Below, one piece after another: positions 14,102 through 20,104 of a DNA stretch of 22,283 nucleotides. The notes beneath the pieces were generated by a model, which saw only the letters and a list, made by a program, of their open reading frames with translations, searched no databases and was not told the DNA's origin. How positions within the stretch are numbered: the stretch's first letter is position 1; each line of letters opens with the position of its first letter. The translations under genes were made by a program, and so were the position numbers. Source of the DNA: JAXLZZ01 sp046350675. GTDB lineage: Bacteria > Patescibacteriota > Saccharimonadia > Saccharimonadales > UBA4665. The stretch is taken from NCBI GenBank assembly GCA_046350675.1, contig JAXLZZ010000010.1, positions 1 through 22,283 on the forward strand, read 5' to 3'.

Positions 14102-14127
14102 ATCACAAAGCAAGAAGGAGAAGAAGA

Positions 14128-14724
14128 ATGGCGATCGATATTGCAGAAATTAAACGACTAAAAGACTTAACTGGCGTTGGCCTAACCGATGCCAAAAAAG
14201 CCCTCGAAGAAGCCAAGGGCGATTTTGATACTGCTCTCGCAAATATGCGTAAAAAGGGCTTAACCAAAGCTGAAAAGCGTGGTGAGCGCGAAGCGCGTGC
14301 CGGTGTAATCGGCAGCTACAACCATGATGGCCGCATCGGTGTGTTAGTAGAAGTTAACTGCGAGACTGACTTTGTAGCTCGCGGTGAAATCTTTGGGGAA
14401 CTCGTAAAAGATTTGACCATGCACATTGCCGCAGCAGCGCCACTATACGTAAGTGCCGATGAAGTTCCAGCCGAAGATCGCGACAAGATCAAAGCCGAAT
14501 TTACCGAAAAGACTAAAGCAGAAGGCAAGCCAGCCGACATGATCGACAAAATCGTCGATGGCCAACTCAAAAAGTATTTTGCAGAGCGCTGCTTGCTCGA
14601 CCAACCGTACGTGAAGAACCCGGACATCAGCGTTGGCGATCACGTAAAAGAAAACGCTGCTCGCATGAACGAGAACGTTGTCGTCCGTCGCTTTAGCCGC
14701 ATGGCTCTCGGCGAAGTCGAATAA
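14128..14724 (+). CDS. tsf: Elongation factor Ts
   Basis: A 198-aa EF-Ts, the nucleotide-exchange factor for EF-Tu. The N-terminal UBA-like domain (IAEIKRLKDLTGVGLTDAKKALEEAKGDFDTA) and the core motif VEVNCETDFVARG are clear. It is short relative to E. coli (about 283 aa), matching compact Thermus-like forms. ATG 14128 follows the Shine-Dalgarno sequence AGAAGGAG and gives the family N-terminus; the longer frame from 14038 only translates the palindromic repeat. Co-transcription with rpsB is likely unless the repeat interferes. Confidence 0.97.
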   Translation: MAIDIAEIKRLKDLTGVGLTDAKKALEEAKGDFDTALANMRKKGLTKAEKRGEREARAGVIGSYNHDGRIGVLVEVNCETDFVARGEIFGELVKDLTMHIAAAAPLYVSADEVPAEDRDKIKAEFTEKTKAEGKPADMIDKIVDGQLKKYFAERCLLDQPYVKNPDISVGDHVKENAARMNENVVVRRFSRMALGEVE

Positions 14725-14735
14725 TTCCGATTCAT

Positions 14736-14744
14736 TGCTATACT
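14736..14744 (+). promoter_or_regulatory. Candidate promoter of the 14774 gene (extended -10)
   Basis: TGC (14736-14738) plus TATACT (14739-14744), with no clear -35 box. The leader would be about 23 nt and carries a GGGAGAAG Shine-Dalgarno sequence. It may let the 14774-frr pair be transcribed apart from rpsB-tsf. Confidence 0.5.
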
Positions 14745-14773
14745 GGTAAGACATAGCTAAGCGGGAGAAGTCT

Positions 14774-15481
14774 ATGCCAACATCATCGCCAGAACTAGCA
14801 CACGAACAAGCGCAAGACGAAATTCTATTGGGTCATGGCTTTGAGCCAGCATCCTACGATAATTCCGACGTCTTTCAGGGACGTGAGGTAATGCGCATAT
14901 TACGCTCTGGAGATGGTTCTGTCGCCACTTTTGAAAGAGTATATAATGACGGGACCACTAGCAACCCGAACGTTCATGCTGCAAAATGGTTACTGGCCGA
15001 GCGAGCTAAATTTCGTAAGGCTATTGATATTAGCGCAAGACTAGACGCATTACTCGTTCCCGGTGCTGAGCCTATCGAAGCACCCCGTCGCGCAGACGGC
15101 GATTGGGAACCCATAATCGATCATTCTCCGACCGAGCTTGAGGAAGAAATTGTGACAATCACTGCACTCACCAAACTTAGCGGACAAGAACGTGTAGATG
15201 CAATAGACACCTTAATTGATCAAGCATGGGCGCAGGATGTAAATAGTTTGAACAGAGACCTCAAGTATAGCTATGATTTAGCTCTAAGAATAGACAGACC
15301 AGATATTCAATTTACGACACTTGCCCGTTTGTCAGGCTTTGGAATGCGGCATGTGCAAGATCCAGAATACGCTGAGTACTCAGATCTGGAAATTGTTATC
15401 CCAGCTCCTTTGGTCCGAAATAAATTCGGTTTATACGGTCCCCCGGAAGGGCAAATTACAGATTTGTACGTTAAACGATAA
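14774..15481 (+). CDS. Hypothetical protein in the pyrH position (235 aa)
   Basis: No family is recognised. It is acidic and soluble, without signal or membrane segments. An N-terminal segment rich in charged residues contains strand-like stretches (REVMRILRSGDGSVATFERVYNDGTT); a helical middle follows (ELEEEIVTITALTKLSGQERVDAIDTLIDQAW) and a short C-terminal beta-like region (LEIVIPAPLVRNKFGLYGPP). It lies between tsf and frr, where many bacteria have pyrH, but shows no UMP-kinase motif (no Gly-rich amino-acid-kinase nucleotide loop). GGGAGAAG precedes the ATG. frr starts 13 nt after its stop, so the two are probably co-transcribed. Confidence 0.82.
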   Translation: MPTSSPELAHEQAQDEILLGHGFEPASYDNSDVFQGREVMRILRSGDGSVATFERVYNDGTTSNPNVHAAKWLLAERAKFRKAIDISARLDALLVPGAEPIEAPRRADGDWEPIIDHSPTELEEEIVTITALTKLSGQERVDAIDTLIDQAWAQDVNSLNRDLKYSYDLALRIDRPDIQFTTLARLSGFGMRHVQDPEYAEYSDLEIVIPAPLVRNKFGLYGPPEGQITDLYVKR

Positions 15482-15494
15482 AGAAAGGCAGTAA

Positions 15495-16058
15495 ATGAGT
15501 CCAGATCAGGTAGTAAAAGACGCGAAAGATAAGTTTCAGCAGGCAATCGAACGTTTTCAGGAAAATCTGAAGAGCTTGCGCACGGGGCGTGCGAATGCCA
15601 GCATGCTCGATGGTGTTATGGTTGATGCATATGGTTCGCAGATGCCATTGATTCAGACTGCAACAATCGCTGTTCCGGAAGCCCAGCTTATTCAAATTAC
15701 GCCTTTTGACCCAAATAATCTCGAGGCTATTTCGAAAGCCATTCGCGATAACCCAAATCTAGGACTCAACCCAGCCGATGATGGCCGTGTAGTCCGCGTG
15801 CCAATCCCGCCACTTACAGAAGAACGTCGTCGTGATCTTGCCAAGCAGGTAGGGCAACGCCAGGAAGACTGTATGATTGCACTACGCAACGTTCGTCACG
15901 ATGCACTCGGTACTCTGGATGAAGCCAAAAAAGACAAAGACATTAGCGAAGACGACGCCAAACGATACGGCTCCCAAATTGAAGAAGCCATGACCGCTGC
16001 TCGCTCCCAAGCTGAAAAAATCGCCAAGGACAAAGAGTCCGAAATCATGACTGTGTAG
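15495..16058 (+). CDS. frr: Ribosome recycling factor
   Basis: A 187-aa RRF that, with EF-G, splits post-termination ribosomes. Family signatures: KFQQAIERFQENLKSLRTGRANASMLDGVMVDAYGSQMPL, IQITPFDPNNLEAISKAI, and PPLTEERRRDLAKQVGQ at the hinge to the three-helix bundle. The length is as expected. AAAGAAAGG precedes the ATG. Structured repeat copy 3 begins 18 nt after the stop. Confidence 0.98.
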   Translation: MSPDQVVKDAKDKFQQAIERFQENLKSLRTGRANASMLDGVMVDAYGSQMPLIQTATIAVPEAQLIQITPFDPNNLEAISKAIRDNPNLGLNPADDGRVVRVPIPPLTEERRRDLAKQVGQRQEDCMIALRNVRHDALGTLDEAKKDKDISEDDAKRYGSQIEEAMTAARSQAEKIAKDKESEIMTV

Positions 16059-16076
16059 CATCGGTACCAGCTGCAC

Positions 16077-16385
16077 TGTCATCTCGACCGTAGCGGAGAG
16101 ATCTTTTTCATTGTTCTTTCAACAAAGAACCAAGTTCTTTCTTTTGGCTTGATCCAAAAGAAAGCAAAAGATCACGAGCACACCCTCCACGTGACTTGCT
16201 AGCTGTAACACCAACAATGTCTCGGATGTCTCCCTCTGGTCGGCCTCGCTCGTTATAGATTCCATAGGAATCTCACTCAGCAGTATCCTCGAACAATAAT
16301 TGTTGCTGCCACAACTACCAAATCAGGTTACGGGTGTCGATGCTCGAAGAACCGCCATGGCACCTCGCTGAAGGCGAGGTATTGT
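16077..16385 (+). repeat. ~300-bp structured interspersed repeat, copy 3
   Basis: It fills nearly the whole spacer between the convergent frr and ldt genes and ends at the ldt stop codon. Hairpin A: GTTCTTT (16113-16119) with AAAGAAC (16124-16130). Hairpin B: CTTTCTTTTGG (16137-16147) with CCAAAAGAAAG (16154-16164). Long arm: CGAGCA/TGCTCG, ACACCC (16180-16185) with GGGTGT (16332-16337), and CAACAAT/ATTGTTG. Apical hairpin D is replaced by AGATTCC-ata-GGAATCT (16257-16273). Hairpin E: CCTCGC/GCGAGG (16363-16379). ACACCC/GGGTGT corresponds to ACAGCC/GGCTGT in copies 1 and 2, a compensatory change. Confidence 0.85.
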
Positions 16386-17429
16386 TTAGTAATGGGTGAT
16401 GACGGTGGTGCCGATTGGTGCCCAGTCGTAGACTTGTTTAGCTTGGGCATCGGGTAGGGAAACGCAGCCGTGTGAGCTATTGATGTTGCCAAACCAACTT
16501 TGTGGTCGCCAGTAGTTGCCGTGTACCGCATAGCCACCAGGTAAGAAATAGTTTATCCAGCGTACGTTTGGTTGGAAGTATTTGCTGCCATCAGGATTGT
16601 TGCCGCGCATATCTTGCTTGGCAAACTTGGCGTATATTTTGAATTGGCCAATTGGGGTGGGTGTTTCTGGCGCGCCAGCACTAATTGGATAGCTGCGAAC
16701 AACGTTGCCATTTTCGTATAAATACATCTGCTTGGTAACGACATCAACTTCTATGAGCTTCGGAAATGCTGCAGGTGTAACTGACTGGAATTCCAGTGGT
16801 GCAAGTTCTGTTGAAAAGGCCAGACCTTTGGCGTCCATAACTGATTTTGCCGATTGCTTAACCTGCTCATTAATTGCTCCAGGATTCACAAGCTGCGTAC
16901 CGTTTCGCCCAGTTACAATAATTTCGGAAGCGCCATCGTGAGTAGACACAACTTGATTTACAGGTGTCTTCACGTATTTATTTGCTAGACTATTCAACGA
17001 TTTGGTCATTGCCCCAGCGCTTACGTGGATGTAATCGACGGATTTTTTATCATCGTGGGTGATGGTAAGCCAGCTGCGAATAACTTCAGGGTCAATTTGT
17101 TTTGTCTGGCCGCCAATAGTTAGGGTGGCAGGCTGATTCAGTATGGCATGCAGTTTAGCTTCTAGATCCGCACTATTTACAGTTTGACTGAGGCCAACAA
17201 TTTGCTTAGAACTTTGTGCACTATTTGATACCGGTGCTACTTCGGCAGCTTGTGCACCCAGATATTTTCCACCAGCAATGATTACGGCAGACCAAACAAT
17301 AAGTACCACGAGGGCAAAAGTAATAATCGGTGAACGCTCAAAAAGTTCAACAATTTTTTTCTGCAGAAGCTCGAACTCGTCGTCCCGCTTGATGTTGGGG
17401 AGGGTGAGTCGATTGGCGGTTAACCTCAT
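16386..17429 (-). CDS. L,D-transpeptidase (YkuD) with peptidoglycan-binding domain
   Basis: A 347-aa membrane-anchored L,D-transpeptidase that forms 3-3 peptidoglycan cross-links or attaches proteins to the wall. A transmembrane helix lies at 34-54. A PG_binding_4-like domain follows (LEAKLHAILNQPATLTIGGQTKQIDPEVI ... GAINEQVKQSAKSV). The C-terminal YkuD domain contains VHGNYW and the catalytic SSHGCVSLP with His320 and Cys322. ATG 17429 is chosen; the longer frame to 17537 runs through the promoter and an unusual repeat tract. A -10 box lies ~36 nt upstream, with no clear Shine-Dalgarno sequence. It is divergent from rseP. Confidence 0.92.
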   Translation of the reverse strand: MRLTANRLTLPNIKRDDEFELLQKKIVELFERSPIITFALVVLIVWSAVIIAGGKYLGAQAAEVAPVSNSAQSSKQIVGLSQTVNSADLEAKLHAILNQPATLTIGGQTKQIDPEVIRSWLTITHDDKKSVDYIHVSAGAMTKSLNSLANKYVKTPVNQVVSTHDGASEIIVTGRNGTQLVNPGAINEQVKQSAKSVMDAKGLAFSTELAPLEFQSVTPAAFPKLIEVDVVTKQMYLYENGNVVRSYPISAGAPETPTPIGQFKIYAKFAKQDMRGNNPDGSKYFQPNVRWINYFLPGGYAVHGNYWRPQSWFGNINSSHGCVSLPDAQAKQVYDWAPIGTTVITHY

Positions 17430-17465
17430 TACACCATCTTTCGATTTTTGTCCCTTACGCTTATA

Positions 17466-17493
17466 ACTATACAGAACGATTAGCAATTGGCAA
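17466..17493 (-). promoter_or_regulatory. Candidate L,D-transpeptidase promoter
   Basis: Minus-strand TTGCCA (17488-17493), a 16-bp spacer and TATAGT (17466-17471), with a predicted leader of about 30 nt. The -35 box lies in the GCTAAT-type repeat tract. Confidence 0.4.
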
Positions 17494-17590
17494 AGAACGG
17501 TTAGCAATACATCGGCAGTTAGCAAATCGCTATGCATTGCTACTCGCTCATTGCCAATATATCGCTATTTGCAATTCGCTAATCGCTAAT
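17479..17590. repeat. Degenerate GCTAAT / TTAGCAAT repeat tract
   Basis: Short degenerate units occur in both orientations: ATTAGCAATTGGCAA (17479-17493), TTAGCAATA and TTAGCAAAT, then TTGCCAAT (17551-17558), CGCTATTTG, and GCTAATCGCTAAT near the end. The outer parts are partly complementary, so it can fold back on itself. It fills the divergent ldt/rseP intergenic region and lacks any credible ORF. Confidence 0.6.
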
Positions 17591-17597
17591 AATCATT

Positions 17598-17603
17598 TAC
17601 AAT
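17598..17603 (+). promoter_or_regulatory. Possible rseP -10 box
   Basis: TACAAT lies 8 nt before the rseP ATG, matching the near-leaderless spacing of other genes here. No good -35 box is seen, so support is modest. Confidence 0.35.
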
Positions 17604-17611
17604 GGAGCGTA

Positions 17612-18784
17612 ATGGCAATTGTGTTACTTATTCTGGGCCTCGTGCTCTTTGTTGGTCTGGTGGTGGTCCATGAGTGGGGTCACTTTATAGCTGCCCGGCG
17701 TAATGGGGTAGAAGTCGAAGAGTTTGGCATCTTTTTCCCGCCACGCTTATTTAAGAAAAAACTCAAGTCCGGTATGGACTTTACGATCAATGCGTTGCCG
17801 CTCGGTGGTTTTGTAAAACTAAAAGGCGAGCATGACAACGATACCGAACCAGGTACATTCGGGGCCGCCTCGTTGAGCGCAAAGGTAAAGATTATGGTTG
17901 CCGGCGTAACCATGAACTTGCTGACGGCAATAGCAGTATTTACGGTTTTGGCACTCATTGGCATGCCAAAGCTGATCGACAATCAATTTACGGTTAAAAA
18001 GGATACCCAACTAGTATCCAGCCAAGTGATGGCTGCCTATGTTGAGCCAGGATCACCAGCCGCAAAAGCAGGCTTGCAGCCACTTGATCAAATTACCGGT
18101 ATACAACAGCCAGGGTATAGCCCAGTGGGCATTAGTTCGGCCGAAGATTTACCAAAAGTGACCAAAAATTTTGCCGGCAAAAAAGTCTATGTTTTCTACG
18201 AACGAGATGGCGAACAGAAGAAGGGCGAAACACAGCTGCTCAGCAAGGCTCAGGTTGAGGCCAGCAAAAAAACTGATAACCCCAAAGGCTATCTAGGTGT
18301 AGCACCGACCGAATTTACCATGCAGCGCAACACCTGGTCGGCTCCAATTGTAGCTCTCGGATTTACAGCGCAAGTTACCGCGCTGACATTTCAAGGCTTA
18401 GGACATGCCATTGCTGGTCTGGGAAGTATTATTGCCGGCACGGCAACGTTCAATAGTGAAGCGCGCCAAAATGGTCAGACAGCGGCCAGCGAACAGGTCT
18501 CAGGTCCAGTCGGCATCTTTGTAATCCTGAAAGATGGCAGTTTATTGGGCTATCAGTTTGTGCTGCTCATTATCGGTATCATTTCGCTAACTCTGGCGAT
18601 TATGAATATTTTGCCCATTCCGGCATTAGATGGTGGTCGACTATGGTTGATTTTGTTCTATCGCAAAGTGCTCAAGAAGCCGCTTGATCCAAAGCGAGAA
18701 GAGACGATTAATGCCATTGGCTTTATGGTGCTGATTGGGCTGATCATTCTGATTACCATCGTTGATGTTCGCCGATTCTTCTAG
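17612..18784 (+). CDS. rseP: RseP-type site-2 intramembrane metalloprotease
   Basis: A 390-aa zinc metalloprotease of the S2P/RseP class, which cleaves transmembrane segments of anti-sigma factors or signal-peptide remnants. The HExxH motif is H20-E-W-G-H24 in the first membrane helix, followed by GVEVEEFGIFFPPRLF and ALPLGGFVKLKGE. One PDZ domain lies at about 140-230 (PGSPAAKAGLQPLDQITGI). The third zinc ligand is in the LPIPALDGGRLW motif (Asp340). With a single PDZ domain it is shorter than E. coli RseP (450 aa, two PDZ). ATG 17612 is chosen because the longer frame translates the repeat tract. The CPBP gene follows after 2 nt. Confidence 0.95.
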   Translation: MAIVLLILGLVLFVGLVVVHEWGHFIAARRNGVEVEEFGIFFPPRLFKKKLKSGMDFTINALPLGGFVKLKGEHDNDTEPGTFGAASLSAKVKIMVAGVTMNLLTAIAVFTVLALIGMPKLIDNQFTVKKDTQLVSSQVMAAYVEPGSPAAKAGLQPLDQITGIQQPGYSPVGISSAEDLPKVTKNFAGKKVYVFYERDGEQKKGETQLLSKAQVEASKKTDNPKGYLGVAPTEFTMQRNTWSAPIVALGFTAQVTALTFQGLGHAIAGLGSIIAGTATFNSEARQNGQTAASEQVSGPVGIFVILKDGSLLGYQFVLLIIGIISLTLAIMNILPIPALDGGRLWLILFYRKVLKKPLDPKREETINAIGFMVLIGLIILITIVDVRRFF

Positions 18785-18786
18785 CT

Positions 18787-19569
18787 ATGAAAAAAACTGC
18801 CAAGACCAAGGATGCTGAACGGGTAGAGATCCAAGGCATCAACTGGAACCCATGGCTGGGCGTTGTTTTCGTGATCGGAATTTTCTACATAAGTCAGATC
18901 ATTGCCGGGGCAGGGGTATCGATTTACCCGTTGATGGAGGGCTGGTCGAACGCTCAAACCAATGCCTGGTTGACCAATTCGGTCGGTGCTCAATTTGTAT
19001 ATATTCTGCTGGCTGAAACCATTGCAATCGCGTCTATATGGCAATTCCTAAAGCTGTTTCGCAGCAATTTTGCGGCCATTGGGCTTATCAAACCGCGGTG
19101 GAGTGATATTGGTTATGGGCTATTGGCAGTACCAGTTTACTACGTTCTATATCTGATTACGGTTGGTGTAGTGAGTTACCTGGTGCCAGGCTTTAAGATT
19201 GACCAGACCCAGCAGATAGGTTTCGAGAATGTGCACGGTGCGTTGCCACTATTGCTAACATTTGTGAGTTTAGTGATAATCCCGCCCATTGCCGAAGAGA
19301 TTATGGCCCGCGGCTTTCTATATAGCAGTCTCAAAAAAGCTATGCGCATTATTCCTGCGGCGTTACTCACCAGCCTACTTTTTGCTTCAGCCCACCTGCC
19401 GATGGGAGGTGATGCCGGTCCGCTATACGTGGCTGCCGTCGACACATTTATTCTAAGTTTGGTATTGATTTATCTACGAGAAAAGACCGGCGGTTTGGCA
19501 GCCAGTATGACGCTGCACGCGTTTAAAAACGGTGTAGCTTTCATGGCGCTATTTGTTTTCCACCTGTAA
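18787..19569 (+). CDS. CPBP-family intramembrane glutamic protease
   Basis: A 260-aa polytopic protein of the CPBP (CAAX protease / Abi) family. The three family motifs are present: EEIMARGF with Glu170, Glu171 and Arg175, then FASAHLPMG, then a final motif in GGLAASMTLHAFKNG. Several hydrophobic segments surround them. In bacteria such proteins act in membrane-protein processing or bacteriocin immunity; the substrate here is unknown. It starts 2 nt after the rseP stop without its own Shine-Dalgarno sequence, so translation is probably coupled, giving a two-protease operon. Confidence 0.9.
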   Translation: MKKTAKTKDAERVEIQGINWNPWLGVVFVIGIFYISQIIAGAGVSIYPLMEGWSNAQTNAWLTNSVGAQFVYILLAETIAIASIWQFLKLFRSNFAAIGLIKPRWSDIGYGLLAVPVYYVLYLITVGVVSYLVPGFKIDQTQQIGFENVHGALPLLLTFVSLVIIPPIAEEIMARGFLYSSLKKAMRIIPAALLTSLLFASAHLPMGGDAGPLYVAAVDTFILSLVLIYLREKTGGLAASMTLHAFKNGVAFMALFVFHL

Positions 19570-19581
19570 TTCTTATATAAT
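19553..19581 (+). promoter_or_regulatory. Promoter of the proS leader-peptide transcript
   Basis: TTGTTT (19553-19558), a 17-bp spacer and consensus TATAAT (19576-19581), the -35 lying inside the end of the CPBP gene. Only 7 nt separate TATAAT from the leader-peptide ATG, so the transcript would begin at that start codon. Confidence 0.65.
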
Positions 19582-19588
19582 CGATCGC

Positions 19589-19642
19589 ATGCTTAGGAAA
19601 CTACAAGGTTTTGTAATCCCGCAACCACCCACTCGGGTGTAG
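19589..19642 (+). CDS. Proline-rich leader peptide of the proS operon
   Basis: A 17-codon ORF, MLRKLQGFVIPQPPTRV followed by TAG. Pro codons (CCG, CCA, CCC) occupy positions 11, 13 and 14, directly upstream of a proS-containing operon. The ATG is 7 nt past a consensus -10 box, the same leaderless spacing as parB and prmC, which supports translation. The stop codon overlaps the GGGTGT strand that can pair with ACACCC downstream, where the terminator 5' arm begins. Inferred role: ribosome stalling when Pro-tRNA is low frees the antiterminator. The peptide itself probably has no other function. Confidence 0.7.
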   Translation: MLRKLQGFVIPQPPTRV

Positions 19643-19693
19643 TTTCTAATTATCTTAGACAGACACCCCTGACGAGCAGGGGATTTTTATTTT
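19597..19693 (+). promoter_or_regulatory. Candidate transcription attenuator (alternative hairpins)
   Basis: Three mutually exclusive structures. (1) GAAACTACA (19597-19605) with TGTAGTTTC (19638-19646), enclosing a CACCC/GGGTG hairpin. (2) Antiterminator: GGGTGT (19635-19640) with ACACCC (19663-19668), plus TCTAA (19645-19649) with TTAGA (19655-19659). (3) Terminator: CCCCT (19666-19670) with AGGGG (19678-19682). Structure 2 takes the bases that terminator 3 needs. A ribosome at the leader stop (19640) would cover GGGTGT and allow termination; one stalled at Pro codons (19619-19630) would leave it free. Confidence 0.65.
19666..19693 (+). terminator. Rho-independent terminator of the proS leader
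   Basis: CCCCT-gacgagc-AGGGG hairpin followed by ATTTTTATTTT. It stands between the leader peptide and the next gene, so it must be read through for expression of the 19706 gene and, from this promoter, proS. Confidence 0.8.
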
Positions 19694-19705
19694 AAAGGAA
19701 AATCT

Positions 19706-20104
19706 ATGAATGAACATGTACTTTTTGAACAAACAGCATCAATAGCAAAATATGAGCAAATTAATTGCTTAGAAATGGAACTAGAAGGGCGCGATCGCCA
19801 TACCCAGGCTGCACACTGTGCCGAGCTAATCGTGCAGGCGGTTGTAACAGGAGTGGGGAGTGTAAAAGAATTGCGTGGGTTAGTACGAGAGGCAACTATA
19901 GCAGATAAAGAAGCGAAGGAGCAGGATGCTGAGTACGATGGAATGTTAGCACACGATTCACTGCGTGTAGCTCTCGATCGGGTCAAAAATAACCACCGTC
20001 TTACAAATGAAAAAGTTCGCTATAACGTACAAAAACGTTTTGAACGCAATCGTTTAAACGGTACACTGGAGCCAGAACATGAGACTATCGAAGTTATTCA
20101 CTAA
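19706..20104 (+). CDS. Hypothetical helical protein upstream of proS (132 aa)
   Basis: No family is recognised. It is charged and mostly helical by composition (LVREATIADKEAKEQDAEYDGML; RLTNEKVRYNVQKRFERN), without signal or membrane segments. AAAGGAAAA serves as Shine-Dalgarno, directly after the attenuator terminator. Its last 26 nt overlap the start of proS, so translation of the two is probably coupled and both fall under the proline attenuator. A role linked to ProRS or tRNA-Pro quality control is possible from context only; no ProXp/YbaK-like motifs are visible. Confidence 0.8.
   Translation: MNEHVLFEQTASIAKYEQINCLEMELEGRDRHTQAAHCAELIVQAVVTGVGSVKELRGLVREATIADKEAKEQDAEYDGMLAHDSLRVALDRVKNNHRLTNEKVRYNVQKRFERNRLNGTLEPEHETIEVIH

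Noticed and set aside
14038..14127. 30-residue N-terminal extension of EF-Ts from a GTG
   Set aside because: It only translates the TGTCAT palindromic repeat; ATG 14128 has a strong Shine-Dalgarno sequence and the family N-terminus.
16180..16200. CCACGTGAC resembling half of a parS site near a parAB region
   Set aside because: The flanks do not match the TGTTTCACGTGAAACA-type palindrome, and it is part of the long arm of repeat copy 3.
1633..16385. CRISPR array as an explanation for the repeated hairpins
   Set aside because: Copies are ~300 bp, kilobases apart and lack regular spacers; no cas gene is visible.
19588..19700. T-box riboswitch upstream of proS
   Set aside because: No T-box consensus (AGGGTGGNACCGCG-like) and the leader is far too short; the leader-peptide model explains the sequence better.
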